From positions 69,501-133,500 of the forward strand of contig NZ_CP060131.1 of the NCBI RefSeq assembly GCF_014235185.1: a DNA stretch of 64,000 nucleotides. The letters are read 5' to 3'. The notes below the pieces were generated by a model. The model was not told where the DNA came from. It searched no databases and was given only the letters and a program-made list of their open reading frames with translations. The DNA is from Pseudonocardia petroleophila. GTDB taxonomy: Bacteria; Actinomycetota; Actinomycetes; Mycobacteriales; Pseudonocardiaceae. Position numbers and translations under genes: made by a program. This document shows, piece after piece, positions 35,641 to 45,336 of this stretch. How positions within the stretch are numbered: the stretch's first letter is position 1; each line of letters begins with the position of its first letter.

Positions 35641-38600
35641 TCAGGGCTCGCGGGACAGGACATCCTCCTCGCCGGTGTCGGTGTGGGCGTCCTCGGCGGC
35701 CGTCGTGTTGTCGGCGGCCGACCAGCGAGCGAGTTCCTCGCGGCGGGCCGCCTCGGCGGCTTCCCGCTCGGCGGCGTCGGCCGCCGCGCGGGCAGCGTCG
35801 GCGGCCTGGCGCTCGGCGATCTCCGCCAGGGTGGCCTGCGCCTTCCGCACGGCGCCCGTCGACTCGTCGACCGGCAACACCCGGCTGCGATCCGGCGGGT
35901 CGATGGTCTCGGTGGCCTCCGGCGTGCTGACTTCGCGGATGTCTGGCACATCGGTTTCGACCACCTCCGGTGCATCCGGCCGGCCGGCGTCGTACCAGGC
36001 TGGCTCATCACGGAGCGGCTGTCGGTCGTCGTCGTCGTCCGGCACTAGGTCGGCCTCGGTGATCGGCTGGTCGCGTTCGCGGTCGGTCTGCTCGGCGCGG
36101 TGTTCGGCGAGCCAGTCCGGGCCGGTCGTGCGGTCGTCGGGCCGATCTATGTCGACGCCGCGGGCGCCGAGCTCGGTGCGGGAGCGGTCGGCGTTATCCC
36201 TGCTGATGGCGGTGTGGGTGAACCACGCCGCCCGGGCCGCGTCGACGATCTCCAGCTCGGCGATCTGCTCGGCGAGCCGGGCGGCCTCGGCGCGTGCGGC
36301 CTCGGCATCCGCGCGGAGCCGGTCCGCGTCGTCCGGTGCCGTGTCGGGGGCGTCGGCGCGGGCGGTCCACAGGGTGGCGTCAGCCGCGGCGCGGGCGTGC
36401 TGCTGGTGGGCGGCGGCCAGGTCGTCCTCCACCCACCGGGGTGCCCAGGCGAGTTCGCGTTCGTAGGCGCGGACCCGCGAGCGCAGCGCGCCGTCGGACA
36501 GGTTCGCCTCCTCCGCTCCGGCGTCGACGAGCGCGAGAGCCTCGTGCGCGGCGCGGAACATCACGGCGTGCTCGACGCGGCCCTTGCCGGGGGCGTTGCC
36601 GAGCGGATCGTGCTCGTCGGTGTGGTCGACGAGTTCGCGGTAGGCCGCGGCCCAGCCGGCGCGGTGCTCCCAGTCCTGCCGCGCGACCACCTGCGCGGGG
36701 TCGGTGCTGTCGGGGACCGGCCCGAGCGCGTCGACCGCCCAGGCGGGCGCCTCGGAGGCGGTGAGGGTGCCGAGTTCGCGGCGGCGGTCGTCCGCGGCGT
36801 CGGCGAGCTGGTGCAGCCGCGCGGCTCGCTTGTCGTCGACCGGCTCGACGCTGCGGAGGTGGTGCGGGATGAGGTCTGCGGCGCCGCCGCGGAGGTGTGG
36901 CGTGAGCCGACCGGCGAGCGCGTGGGTGATGCGGTGGTGCAGCACCTGCGCCGGGGAGTCGGCATCGTGGAGGCTGCGCGCCTCGATCGCGGCGGTGAGG
37001 ACCTGGTCGGGGTCGTGGCCGGCGAGTTCGGCGGTGCGTAGCAGGCGTTCGAGTGAGCCGAACGCGTCATCGGCGGCGAGCTGGCCGCGCTGGTGCGGCG
37101 TGAGGTGGCCGTCGGCGGCGAGCTGGTCGAGGGTGTCGGCGACGCGGCCGGCGCTGACGTCGCGGATCAGGTCGGCCATGCGGTCGACCTGGGTCATCAC
37201 CGAGCGGGCCTCGTCCTCGGCGTGGGCCTGCTCGGCGAGTGCGCTGCGGTCCTCGCGGATCGACGCGAGGACGTCGGAGAGGACGGCCTCGGGCGTGCGC
37301 GGGGCAGCGTCGAACGTCTCCCCCGTCTCGGCGTCCGGCGCCAGGTGGCGCGTGACGGCGTAGATCGTGTTGCGCTCCCGACCCCGGGTCGCGGGGACGT
37401 AGAGGCCGGCGGCATCGGTCCCGGGGCCCGTGACGGCGTGGCTGGTGTCGACGGTGCGGCCCTGGGCGGCGTCCTTGGTCGAGGCGTAGCCGAGCGAGAG
37501 GTGCTCGCGGACGTAGGTGCCGGGCAGCTGCATCGGCGTGCCGAGCTGTTCGCCCCACGCGTTGCGCTCGACGTCGGACGTGGCGTCGTTGGCGAGGATC
37601 GGGGCGACGGTCAGCCCGCCGTCCGCCCGGGTGGCGATCACGCGGTAGGTCTGGCGGGTGATCGGCGCGGCGGTGTTGCCCTCGAACCCGCGCAGGTGCC
37701 ACGCGAGGGATCGGGCCTGGACCAGGTCGCCGACGCCCGCAACGGTGCCCCGCCAGTCGGCAAGGGCAGAGCCCTCCCCGAGCGGCACGCCCTCCTCGGC
37801 GACCCGGCCGAGCCGGACGAGCTCGGACCGCAGCGCGGCCGAGACCCGCGCGGCCGCGGCGTTCGTGCCGACCATCAGCAGCGACTCGCGCCCGTCGAGC
37901 GTGTCGGCCAGCCACGCCCGCGACGCGGCGGCCTCGGTCTGCTCCGCGGTGCCGCCGTCGACAAGCCGGCCGCGCTTGGCGTACTCGGCGAGCACGCCCG
38001 CGTCGCCCTCGCGCAGGCGCAACGACGCCGGGCCCTCCCAGTCGTTGGCGAAGCGGCGTACCTCGGAGAGCTGGTAGGTGATGCCGTGCTCGCCGACGTC
38101 GGCGAGCGCACCGCCGGGCCCGATCGCGGTCAGCTGCTTCGGGTCGCCCACGAGCAGCAGCTTCGCCCCGGCCGCCTGGCAGCGGGCGCGGATCGCGACG
38201 AGATCGCCGGTCTCGGCGGTCCCGGCCTCGTCGACGACCACCAGGTCGTCCCGGCCCAGCCGCCACGACTCGTCGTCGCCGGTGGGGCCGGTCGCGACAC
38301 CGGGACTATCGAGGCGGTTTTGCGTCGCGAGCCACGACCGGACGTTCTTCGCCGCGAGCCCTTCGCCGGCCAGGACTTCGGCGGCGTTCTGGTACGGCGC
38401 GAGCCCGAACACCCGACGCGGCGCCTCTCCGTCGACGGTCCAGGTGTCGGCAATCGCGCCGACGACGAACGACTTGCCGGTACCCGCTGCGGCGGTCAGC
38501 ACCTCGATCTGCGCGCCGGAGGTCAGCACGCCGCGCAGGGTGGCGGCCTGGTCCGGGCCCAGCGTGATGCCGGATTCGGCGAACCGCGCGGCGACGTCGT

Positions 38601-40158
38601 CGACCTGGTCGTCGGTGAACCGGTGCGCGCCGCGCTCGACCGCGGCGGCGATCAGCGAGCGTTCGGCCGCGAGCTGGCCGGCCGTGGCGTATCGGGTGGA
38701 GCCGTGCCGGGCGTACACGGACTCGCCGTTCGCCAGGCGCAGCTCGTCGGGCAGCGCGTCGATGTCCTCGGCCGGGCCGAGTCGCTGAGCGCGCTCGAGC
38801 GCGGCGTCCGTGAGGCCGTCGAGCAGCGGCAGAATGTCGTCGGGCGGGACGCCGAGATGCCCGGGCAGGGCGTTGGAGACGGCCAAGAACATGTCCGAGC
38901 GGGAGTAGTGCGCCCGGGTCTGGGCGACCTCGGCGACGGCGCGCTCGATGACGTCGAGCGGGGAGAACTGCGCGACCTCGCCCGGGTTCTGCGCCCGCTC
39001 GACCAACCGCTCGGCGAGCGGCGCGAGCCCACCGGTGACCCGCTCGCGGGCCATCTCCTCCCACCGGGCGAACTGTTCGTCCCGCGTCTCCCCCTCGTGG
39101 GACTTGGCCTTGCGCGTCACGAGCGTGGCCTGCTCGTGGATCACCGCGCGCTCGTAGGGCGACGGCTCCCGCCCGACCTTCGCCGTGAACTCGCGGATCA
39201 GCTCGGCTGCCTTCGGCCCGATCTGCGCCCGGCGCGACGAGTAGAGGTCCATCAGGTCGCGGTCGACGCCGACGACCTCGCGCGCCTTCCCGTCCGGGCG
39301 GGTCTCCACCCGCACGCCGAGCGACTGCGCCAGGTGGGCCTCCATCACGCGCTCGGCGATCGCCGCGGCCGCGGCCTTGTGCTCGTCGATCGCGCGCCCA
39401 TCGACGGTGCGCCAGTTGCCGTCGGAGCACAGGACGCGGTTGAGGATCGCGTTGTGGATGTGCCACTGCGGGTCGCGCTCGCGGGAGTCGTGCTGGAAGA
39501 ACTGGGCGACGACGAACTCGTGGGCGTCGATCCACCGCCCGGCCCCGCCGCCGTGGTGGCCGACGCGGGAGTAGCCGGCGTGCTCTTGCAGGTAGGCCAG
39601 GCCGGCGCGGGTGCCGGCCATCATGGCGTCCTCGACGGCCTGGGCGTGGGTGTCCCACGCCCGCGCGGCCTCGCCGTCGCCGCCCAGGCGGGCGTCGTTG
39701 GCTGCGCGCTCGAAGGCCAGGCCGGTGACGGTCACGGACTTGGGCGCGGAGAACGTGACGTCGATGAAGGTCACCGCCTGCCGTGCCGATCGCCCGGCCT
39801 GGGCGCGCAGGGCGGCACGCTCCTCGGGCCCGGCTTCCCGGTTGGCCTCCAGCAGCGTCGCGTAGATCTGCTCCGCGGAGCGGTACTTGCGGTGGCCCGC
39901 AGCGAGTGCTTCCGCCTCGTCCCAGGTGGTCCGGTCGTGCGCGGCGGGGTCGCGCGGGTCGAGCAGGCGGGTGTAGACGGCCTCCATCAGGTCGGCGTCG
40001 ACCTCTCCGGCGAGTCCGAGCGACTCGGCGCCCTTGCCCCACCACAGGCCCGGCGGCTCGCCGGCCGCGACGGCGCCGGTGTAGTAGCCCTCACGGGCCG
40101 TCGCGACCTCGTCGGTGAGGTACCGGACGGAGTGTCCGCGGTGGATGCTCAGCATCAC
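35641..40158 (-). CDS. MobF relaxase-helicase (TraA/TrwC-like)
   Basis: A 1505-aa conjugative relaxase. The N-terminal TrwC domain has candidate nucleophile tyrosines Y25/Y26 (EGYYTG) and the metal-binding HxH in DPQWHIHNAILN. The central SF1 TraI-like helicase has Walker A (LTAAAGTGKSFVVG), Walker B (DLVVVDEAGT) and GDPKQLTAIG. A long helical C-terminus is rich in Ala, Glu and Arg. It nicks oriT and unwinds the transferred strand. Its start overlaps the stop of the preceding 152-aa gene (ATGATG), as the last gene of the transfer operon. Confidence 0.92.
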   Translation of the reverse strand: MMLSIHRGHSVRYLTDEVATAREGYYTGAVAAGEPPGLWWGKGAESLGLAGEVDADLMEAVYTRLLDPRDPAAHDRTTWDEAEALAAGHRKYRSAEQIYATLLEANREAGPEERAALRAQAGRSARQAVTFIDVTFSAPKSVTVTGLAFERAANDARLGGDGEAARAWDTHAQAVEDAMMAGTRAGLAYLQEHAGYSRVGHHGGGAGRWIDAHEFVVAQFFQHDSRERDPQWHIHNAILNRVLCSDGNWRTVDGRAIDEHKAAAAAIAERVMEAHLAQSLGVRVETRPDGKAREVVGVDRDLMDLYSSRRAQIGPKAAELIREFTAKVGREPSPYERAVIHEQATLVTRKAKSHEGETRDEQFARWEEMARERVTGGLAPLAERLVERAQNPGEVAQFSPLDVIERAVAEVAQTRAHYSRSDMFLAVSNALPGHLGVPPDDILPLLDGLTDAALERAQRLGPAEDIDALPDELRLANGESVYARHGSTRYATAGQLAAERSLIAAAVERGAHRFTDDQVDDVAARFAESGITLGPDQAATLRGVLTSGAQIEVLTAAAGTGKSFVVGAIADTWTVDGEAPRRVFGLAPYQNAAEVLAGEGLAAKNVRSWLATQNRLDSPGVATGPTGDDESWRLGRDDLVVVDEAGTAETGDLVAIRARCQAAGAKLLLVGDPKQLTAIGPGGALADVGEHGITYQLSEVRRFANDWEGPASLRLREGDAGVLAEYAKRGRLVDGGTAEQTEAAASRAWLADTLDGRESLLMVGTNAAAARVSAALRSELVRLGRVAEEGVPLGEGSALADWRGTVAGVGDLVQARSLAWHLRGFEGNTAAPITRQTYRVIATRADGGLTVAPILANDATSDVERNAWGEQLGTPMQLPGTYVREHLSLGYASTKDAAQGRTVDTSHAVTGPGTDAAGLYVPATRGRERNTIYAVTRHLAPDAETGETFDAAPRTPEAVLSDVLASIREDRSALAEQAHAEDEARSVMTQVDRMADLIRDVSAGRVADTLDQLAADGHLTPHQRGQLAADDAFGSLERLLRTAELAGHDPDQVLTAAIEARSLHDADSPAQVLHHRITHALAGRLTPHLRGGAADLIPHHLRSVEPVDDKRAARLHQLADAADDRRRELGTLTASEAPAWAVDALGPVPDSTDPAQVVARQDWEHRAGWAAAYRELVDHTDEHDPLGNAPGKGRVEHAVMFRAAHEALALVDAGAEEANLSDGALRSRVRAYERELAWAPRWVEDDLAAAHQQHARAAADATLWTARADAPDTAPDDADRLRADAEAARAEAARLAEQIAELEIVDAARAAWFTHTAISRDNADRSRTELGARGVDIDRPDDRTTGPDWLAEHRAEQTDRERDQPITEADLVPDDDDDRQPLRDEPAWYDAGRPDAPEVVETDVPDIREVSTPEATETIDPPDRSRVLPVDESTGAVRKAQATLAEIAERQAADAARAAADAAEREAAEAARREELARWSAADNTTAAEDAHTDTGEEDVLSREP

Positions 40159-40613
40159 GCCTCCCCGTAGATCACGGCGTCGGCCCGGTCGTCGATGGGC
40201 CAGCGGTCAAGGACGTCGATCTGCGCCGCGACGGCCTTCGCCGGGTCTGGCCCGGCCATCGCGGCGACGGCCGCGCGCGCCCGGGCCACCGCGTCGACGT
40301 GGACCGGCGCGAACTCATTGCGTATCAGCTGGCGCGACGGGTTCGGCGAGTCGTCGTCGCTGTAGCCGGCGGCCACCGACCGCAGCGCGGAATCCCGAGT
40401 GCAGCGCTCGCCGTGCTCCAGTAGCGCGACCCACGCGAGGTAGTCGGCCTCCGGGTCCGTCACGCCGGGCTCGTGCGCGATCTCGGCCGGGCTGCTGGCA
40501 CGGGCAGTTGCGAGGTCGCGCTGAACGCGGGCCAGGAACAGAGCCGCCATGCGCTCGGTCGGCCACTGGGCGTCCTTCAGCTCCCGGAGCGCGTCGCTCT
40601 GGTCGTTTCTCAC
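40155..40613 (-). CDS. Transfer-operon hypothetical protein
   Basis: A 152-aa acidic, helical protein (MRNDQSDALRELKDAQWPTE...). Both ends overlap neighbours by four bases, so it is translationally coupled to the relaxase. The position immediately before the relaxase suggests an accessory factor for the relaxosome; there is no recognisable DNA-binding motif. Confidence 0.65.
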   Translation of the reverse strand: MRNDQSDALRELKDAQWPTERMAALFLARVQRDLATARASSPAEIAHEPGVTDPEADYLAWVALLEHGERCTRDSALRSVAAGYSDDDSPNPSRQLIRNEFAPVHVDAVARARAAVAAMAGPDPAKAVAAQIDVLDRWPIDDRADAVIYGEA

Positions 40614-40873
40614 CGGTCCTCCTGCTGGCCAAAGTTGATCTTGCGGCGGGCGCGGCGGAGCAGTTCCGAGCGGGCCCGCCAGGGCTCGCGACGGGCACCA
40701 CAGGATCGTGATGCGTGGGTGTGGCTCTTGCTCTTGGTCTGGTTGCTACGGGTGTCGTCTCGGTGGTTCTCGTCGTCGTACTGCTGGTGGTTCTGGGCGT
40801 TGTTGTTCTTGGCGTGTCGGGTGTCGTTCAAGATCGGGGATTCTCGAGTCGAGTCGTGCTGGTCGGGATTCAT
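40610..40873 (-). CDS. Small Asn/Gln/His-rich basic protein
   Basis: An 87-aa ORF coupled at both ends (ATGA overlaps at 40870-40873 and 40610-40613). The first half is rich in Asn, Gln, His, Asp and Thr (DTRHAKNNNAQNHQQYDDEN) and the second in Arg, quite unlike its neighbours. It could be disordered and bind nucleic acid or protein. The exact overlaps on both sides support it as a real gene. Confidence 0.5.
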   Translation of the reverse strand: MNPDQHDSTRESPILNDTRHAKNNNAQNHQQYDDENHRDDTRSNQTKSKSHTHASRSCGARREPWRARSELLRRARRKINFGQQEDR

Positions 40874-41379
40874 CGGCGGGCGTCGCGGCTGGATCGGATC
40901 GGTACGCCGTGTGCTCGGAGGGCGCGGAGGACGGCGCTCGGGCTGGCGTCGAGGACGGCGCCGATGCCGCGAGAGCTGGCGCCGGCTCGGTAGAGCCAGG
41001 CGGCGCGCTCGACGTCCAGCGGGCCGGCCGCCCCGCGCGCGGTGGCGCGCCGGTGGCAGGACCGGCAGAGAGGTCGGTACCGGTCCGGGTCGAGGCTGTA
41101 GCGCCGGCCGCGCGCGGGGTCAGTGCGCTCCACGGGGTCGGTGCCGTCGTAGGACCACAGCTGCGCCTCGCGGTCGCAACCCGCACACGGCTGGGCCGCC
41201 GCCGGACCGCGCGCCGCAACGAGCCGTTGGCGCATCGCGCAGTAGCCAGGAACGGCCGCAGCGTCGCGGATCTCGGCGCCCATATCCCCGCCGCGGTGGA
41301 ACCGGTCCCAGTGCGGCCGGCAGAGCCCACGTCCGTGATGCGGGCGCCCGCACTGCGGCACGGCGCAGCCGCGCCTCAC
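40870..41379 (-). CDS. Zinc-finger/HNH-like protein with C-terminal HTH
   Basis: A 169-aa protein from GTG 41379, inside the stop of the DUF4913 gene. An N-terminal cysteine cluster (CAVPQCGRPHHGRGLCRPHW) and a second C-x2-C...C-x2-C-H cluster (CAGCDREAQL ... LCRSCHRRA) suggest two zinc-binding knuckles, the second like HNH nuclease scaffolds. The C-terminus (AAWLYRAGASSRGIGAVLDA...) is a resolvase-like helix-turn-helix. It probably binds DNA, perhaps at oriT. Nuclease activity is uncertain. Confidence 0.62.
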   Translation of the reverse strand: MRRGCAVPQCGRPHHGRGLCRPHWDRFHRGGDMGAEIRDAAAVPGYCAMRQRLVAARGPAAAQPCAGCDREAQLWSYDGTDPVERTDPARGRRYSLDPDRYRPLCRSCHRRATARGAAGPLDVERAAWLYRAGASSRGIGAVLDASPSAVLRALRAHGVPIRSSRDARR

Positions 41380-42101
41380 CGGTAGCCCCCGTGCTGGGCG
41401 AACTCGGCCTGCTCGGCCTCGGCGACCACCGCGGGGGCCGGTGAGGGACCGGCGGTCCGGGTGGTGGCCCAGTGCGCGGCAACGGCGGCGTGGTGCCCGG
41501 CCAGCGGCGGCGCAGCGGGCTCGGTGACCTCCGCCGGCCGCCCGTTGCGGTCGACGTGCCGCGACAGCGAGCACCCGCCGAGCAGCGCGTTGACGCGGCG
41601 CTCCACGCCGGTGCGCTGCCGGTCGTGCCAGTCCCCCACGCGCAGCCAGGACCCGTTCTCCGGGTGGTAGGCGTCGGCGTGGGCGCAGCGCAGCCACCAG
41701 AGCTCCTCTATCACCTCGGGGTGCCAGAGCCAGCAGGACGAGAGCTGCGCACGGGTGTAACGGACGTAGACGCGGCCCATCCACTCCGCGAGATCCGCTA
41801 GGTCCGCGACGGCTCGCTCGGTGTCGGTGGTCAGCAACCACGACCGGACGGCGGGCTGGGTCTCGGCGGGCTCGTCAGGTTCGGCGGACCGGGCCAGACG
41901 CCCGCCCAGCGCGGCCACGTCCGCGGCGAGCTGGAGCACGTTCTTGTCGACGGTGTCGATGCGGTGCAGGGCACGCTGGACCGCGCGGCCGAGCGCGACG
42001 GTCGTCGGGTCCTCTTCGCCCGGTGCGGGAGCCGTCCCACCCGCGGGGTGGTGCCCGTTGGCGGTCACGGGACGGCGGGCGTCGTCATCGGCCGTCGGCA
42101 T
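41376..42101 (-). CDS. DUF4913-domain protein
   Basis: A 241-aa protein with the DUF4913 signature (SSCWLWHPEVIEELWWLRCAHADAY) in its centre, common on actinobacterial conjugative elements. A helical region with heptad-like leucines precedes it and a disordered C-terminus follows. It overlaps both neighbours in the transfer operon. The molecular role is unknown. Confidence 0.72.
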   Translation of the reverse strand: MPTADDDARRPVTANGHHPAGGTAPAPGEEDPTTVALGRAVQRALHRIDTVDKNVLQLAADVAALGGRLARSAEPDEPAETQPAVRSWLLTTDTERAVADLADLAEWMGRVYVRYTRAQLSSCWLWHPEVIEELWWLRCAHADAYHPENGSWLRVGDWHDRQRTGVERRVNALLGGCSLSRHVDRNGRPAEVTEPAAPPLAGHHAAVAAHWATTRTAGPSPAPAVVAEAEQAEFAQHGGYR

Positions 42102-42513
42102 CGCTCGTCTCCTCCTGTGCGTCGGTCGAGTCGGCGGCGGCCTGGTCGTCGGTGTGCCACAGGGCGAGCTGCTCCCGGCGGGTCGACTCGGGCTCGTGCT
42201 CGACGAGGCAGCCGGCCCGGTCGCCCTGGGCGGGCGCGTGCACGTCGTGCCGGTCGTTGGTGAACTCCGAGACCATCGCCTCGGCCCGAGCCCGGTCGGA
42301 ACCGAGGGCGACGAAACGGTCGACCGCCGCGCGATGGCCCACGTCCTCGCCTGCCGCCGAACCGCGCTCGGCAGCGGCGATCCGGTCGAGCAGCGCGTGC
42401 TTGTCGTCGAGGAAGGCAGCCAGCTCGTCGGGATCGGCGTGCCGGCCCGGGGTCGAGAGCTGGCGCAGCCGGGCCGTCAGGTCGGCGATCTCCCGCGCGG
42501 TGGGCCTGCTCAC
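42085..42513 (-). CDS. Transfer-operon hypothetical protein
   Basis: A 142-aa hydrophilic helical protein from GTG 42513, which overlaps the coupling-protein stop (GTGA). The sequence SRPTAREIADLTARLRQL at the N-terminus suggests a short coiled coil. Its end overlaps the DUF4913 gene by 17 bases. No family is recognised. Confidence 0.6.
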   Translation of the reverse strand: MSRPTAREIADLTARLRQLSTPGRHADPDELAAFLDDKHALLDRIAAAERGSAAGEDVGHRAAVDRFVALGSDRARAEAMVSEFTNDRHDVHAPAQGDRAGCLVEHEPESTRREQLALWHTDDQAAADSTDAQEETSDADGR

Positions 42514-44483
42514 GAGGCACCGCCCCACGGGTCGCCGTGATCGTCCGGGCGAGCCCACTCGGAAGGGAAGGGATTGACCTCAGCGTCGTTGGTCGTCGTC
42601 GTGGGCCCGACGACCTCACCCAGAACGACCTGCGGCGACCGGTAGCTGGTGGCGCCGCCATGCCCGGTGACGCGGACCCGCAGCGCGGTCCCGCGCATCC
42701 GGCACCAGCCGGAGACGGCCCTCCCACGAGCACCTATCCACGCTCGTGCGGGCCGGGTCCGGTGGGCGATCCACCCGACCGCCCGGGCGACCTGGCGAGC
42801 TTTCCAGGCCCGGGCCCGGACCGTGAGGGCGTCGGGATGGTGGAACGCATGGACGTCCCGGCGGCGCCACGCCTGCTCGGCCCGCCCGATCACCGGCGGC
42901 ATGTCCCGGCGGAACACCACGACCCGCCCAGCCGGGAGGTTCGCCAGCTGCGCGGGCCCGAGCACAGGGACCCGCCGCGTCGTGCGGGACGCGACCCGCC
43001 CGTGCATGTCCGTGGTCGTGGTCGGTTCGTCCCGCTCCCCTGCCAGCGTCGACCAGTAATTCAGGTCGTCCCGGTCGGCGGTCCCGCCGAACAGCTCCCG
43101 GGCGCCGGAGTTGTTGAGGATCACGGCAGCCTTGGCATCGCCGTAGCGGTCCAGCAGCTGCGCGCGGGACTGGAAGCAGGCCACGATCGAGATCCCGCGC
43201 CCGCCCATGTCGGCCGACCACTTGTCGAGCGGGATCGGGCAGATCAGCGCGGCCTCGTCGAGGCGCAGCGACAGCGGCGGGTCCAGCCGGCCGCCGGGCT
43301 GGTCCTCGGCCAGGCGGCGGGCCTCGCGGGCGATGTAGCCGGTCAGCGCGCACACCAGCGGCGCCACCTGCGCTTCCTCGCCGCCGAGCATGTAGACCGT
43401 CGCCCTAGACGCCAGCAGAGCCGCCACGTCGAACGGCCGACCACCTTCGGCGAGGGGCAGCGCCGCTGCGCAGGCCGGGCCGTGCGTGAGCCATCCGAGC
43501 GCGGGCGAGATCGTCGAGGCGATCGACGTCCGGGTCTTCTCGTTGGTGCCGATGAACTGGCGCACGGCGGTCTCGAACGCCGGTTCCAGGCTCTTGTTGT
43601 GCAGCAGCAGCAGGATGCGCTGCTGGTGCTCGTCGAGGGCGGACAGCCAGACCTGGACGGTGTTCATCGTCAGGCCCCCGAGCGCGGCGGCGTGCATAAG
43701 CGCGGCCAGGTTGCGGCGGCCCTGCTCGTCCCAGTACTCGCGGTCCCCGCCGCCCGGCCGGGTGGCGACCGCGAGCATGTCGGTGGCCCGCTCGGTCGCC
43801 GTGGGCGGGTCACAGCACCCGGTGAGCGGGTCGAACGTGATCGTCGAGGGTCGTCCGCCCAGCCCGACCGGGTTGAACACAAACACCGGCCCGATCTCCT
43901 CGCGCATCGGGCCGGTCTGGTCGAGCAGGTTCGTGCGCGTCGAGGTGACCAGAACTGCGCCAGGGGCGTCGAGCACGCGGCCGGCCAGCCACTGCGTCTT
44001 ACCCACCCGCGGGCCGCCGAAGACCAGGACGACGTCCTCGATCGACGCCCACACGCGCAGCGCCCCGACCCTGCACAGCTCGACCGCCACCGCGGCGGCG
44101 GGCAGCCGGAGCAGTTGCGCGGCGCGGTCCCACCGGGAGCCGGCGCGCAGGGACGGGCGGACGTTCGGCGCGCGGCGGCGCATCGCGACAGCCGACCCGA
44201 CCCGGACGATGTCGCTCGACGACGCGACCCCGGCCTTCCGCCGTGCCGATGCACCCCAGCGGGTGACCGTCGCCATCGTTCGTCCGTGTCGGGACCAGAG
44301 CCAGCCCACGACCAGGGCGACCAGCACCCCGACGACGAACGGATGCGTGGTGCGCACCAGGGCCATGCCGAGCATGGCCGCGGCGGCTCCGCATCCGAGG
44401 CTGACGGCGTGGGCTCCGCGCCGCCAGAAGAACAGCGCCATCGCGACGAGCGCGGCCAGCAGCGTGAGAGCAGGGACGTTCAC
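42510..44483 (-). CDS. VirD4/TraG-like type IV coupling protein
   Basis: A 657-aa conjugation ATPase from GTG 44483 (overlapping the upstream stop). Two N-terminal membrane helices (about residues 1-45) are followed by Walker A (VFGGPRVGKTQW), a central motif YWDEQGRRNLAAL, Walker B in SLRLDEAALI, and the Q-containing VACFQSRAQLLDRYGDAKAAVILNN that is typical of TraG/TraD. It couples the relaxase-DNA complex to a transfer channel. No channel ATPase (VirB4) is encoded nearby. Confidence 0.88.
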   Translation of the reverse strand: MNVPALTLLAALVAMALFFWRRGAHAVSLGCGAAAAMLGMALVRTTHPFVVGVLVALVVGWLWSRHGRTMATVTRWGASARRKAGVASSSDIVRVGSAVAMRRRAPNVRPSLRAGSRWDRAAQLLRLPAAAVAVELCRVGALRVWASIEDVVLVFGGPRVGKTQWLAGRVLDAPGAVLVTSTRTNLLDQTGPMREEIGPVFVFNPVGLGGRPSTITFDPLTGCCDPPTATERATDMLAVATRPGGGDREYWDEQGRRNLAALMHAAALGGLTMNTVQVWLSALDEHQQRILLLLHNKSLEPAFETAVRQFIGTNEKTRTSIASTISPALGWLTHGPACAAALPLAEGGRPFDVAALLASRATVYMLGGEEAQVAPLVCALTGYIAREARRLAEDQPGGRLDPPLSLRLDEAALICPIPLDKWSADMGGRGISIVACFQSRAQLLDRYGDAKAAVILNNSGARELFGGTADRDDLNYWSTLAGERDEPTTTTDMHGRVASRTTRRVPVLGPAQLANLPAGRVVVFRRDMPPVIGRAEQAWRRRDVHAFHHPDALTVRARAWKARQVARAVGWIAHRTRPARAWIGARGRAVSGWCRMRGTALRVRVTGHGGATSYRSPQVVLGEVVGPTTTTNDAEVNPFPSEWARPDDHGDPWGGAS

Positions 44484-45067
44484 GACGTCGCTCCTGATCC
44501 GTTGAGAGAAGGTGGCCGCTCCGGGAGCGGGTCGGCCGGGCGATTGCGGGCGAGCAGCTGGCGGGCCTCGTACTCGGAGATGTCCAGCTCCCGCGACAGG
44601 CGCCGGCGACCCGCGCCCTCGGCAATCAGCGCGACCGCCCGGTCCGGTGGGTCCTGGCCGTCGGCGGCGGGCACGACTACCGCCGGGCGGCCGACCAGGA
44701 CGGCCAGGTGCACCACCGCGCCCAGCACCGCCGGAGCGATCGCGGAGACGACCACGACCACCCACCACGCCGGGGCGAGCGCGAACGCGGCCAGGCCGTG
44801 ACCGAGCGCGTTCGCCGCGACCGACAGTCCGAGCAGCGCCAACGCGAGCGTGCGGGCGAACCGCCGGGCGGAGTGGGCGGACCAGCCACCCAGCCACACC
44901 AGCGACCCCGCCGCCGCGCCCGCGTCGACCACGACCGGGAGCAGCCACGCCAGCCACGGGGCGAACCCACAGACGAGGGCGAGGTCGCGCAGCGCGGCGA
45001 ATGACAGGACCGCGGCCGCGGCGGCGACCACGAGCAGCAGCACGTAGAGCACGGTGCGGGCGCTCAT
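44480..45067 (-). CDS. DUF2637 membrane protein with C-terminal HTH
   Basis: A 195-aa protein from ATG 45067. Four transmembrane helices (about residues 5-135) form a DUF2637 domain common in actinobacterial plasmid spread or transfer genes; the C-terminus (VALIAEGAGRRRLSRELDISEYEARQLL) is a helix-turn-helix. It sits just upstream of the coupling protein with a four-base overlap and may help localise transfer at the membrane. Confidence 0.75.
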   Translation of the reverse strand: MSARTVLYVLLLVVAAAAAVLSFAALRDLALVCGFAPWLAWLLPVVVDAGAAAGSLVWLGGWSAHSARRFARTLALALLGLSVAANALGHGLAAFALAPAWWVVVVVSAIAPAVLGAVVHLAVLVGRPAVVVPAADGQDPPDRAVALIAEGAGRRRLSRELDISEYEARQLLARNRPADPLPERPPSLNGSGATS

Positions 45068-45336
45068 CGAGCACCCCGTTCGGCCGCGGACACCACGACC
45101 ACCGCCCCGATCAGCACCAGCGCGCCCAGGCCCACCGCGACCATGACCCCGCCCACCAGCAACGCGAGCAGCCCGAGGACGGTCGCGCCGCCCGCGCCCG
45201 CGGCGGCGGCCGCGATCAGCAACCGCTCCGGCACCTCGAACGCCGGACCCCTCCCCGCCGGTCGGCCGTGCTCGACCGGCCAGAAGTGCACGGGTCCGTC
45301 CTCGTCCCACGGCGGTCCGCCCCACGGCCCGTTCAT
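45064..45336 (-). CDS. Small membrane protein of the transfer operon
   Basis: A 90-aa protein with a Trp/Pro-rich N-terminus (MNGPWGGPPWDEDGPVHFWP) and two closely spaced hydrophobic helices. ATGA overlaps link it to both neighbours. It resembles the small Spd-type membrane proteins of actinobacterial plasmids in size and position only. Confidence 0.6.
   Translation of the reverse strand: MNGPWGGPPWDEDGPVHFWPVEHGRPAGRGPAFEVPERLLIAAAAAGAGGATVLGLLALLVGGVMVAVGLGALVLIGAVVVVSAAERGAR

Noticed and set aside
37093..40170. Plus-strand frame of 1025 codons opposite the relaxase
   Set aside because: Shadow of the relaxase gene, whose motifs are unambiguous on the minus strand.
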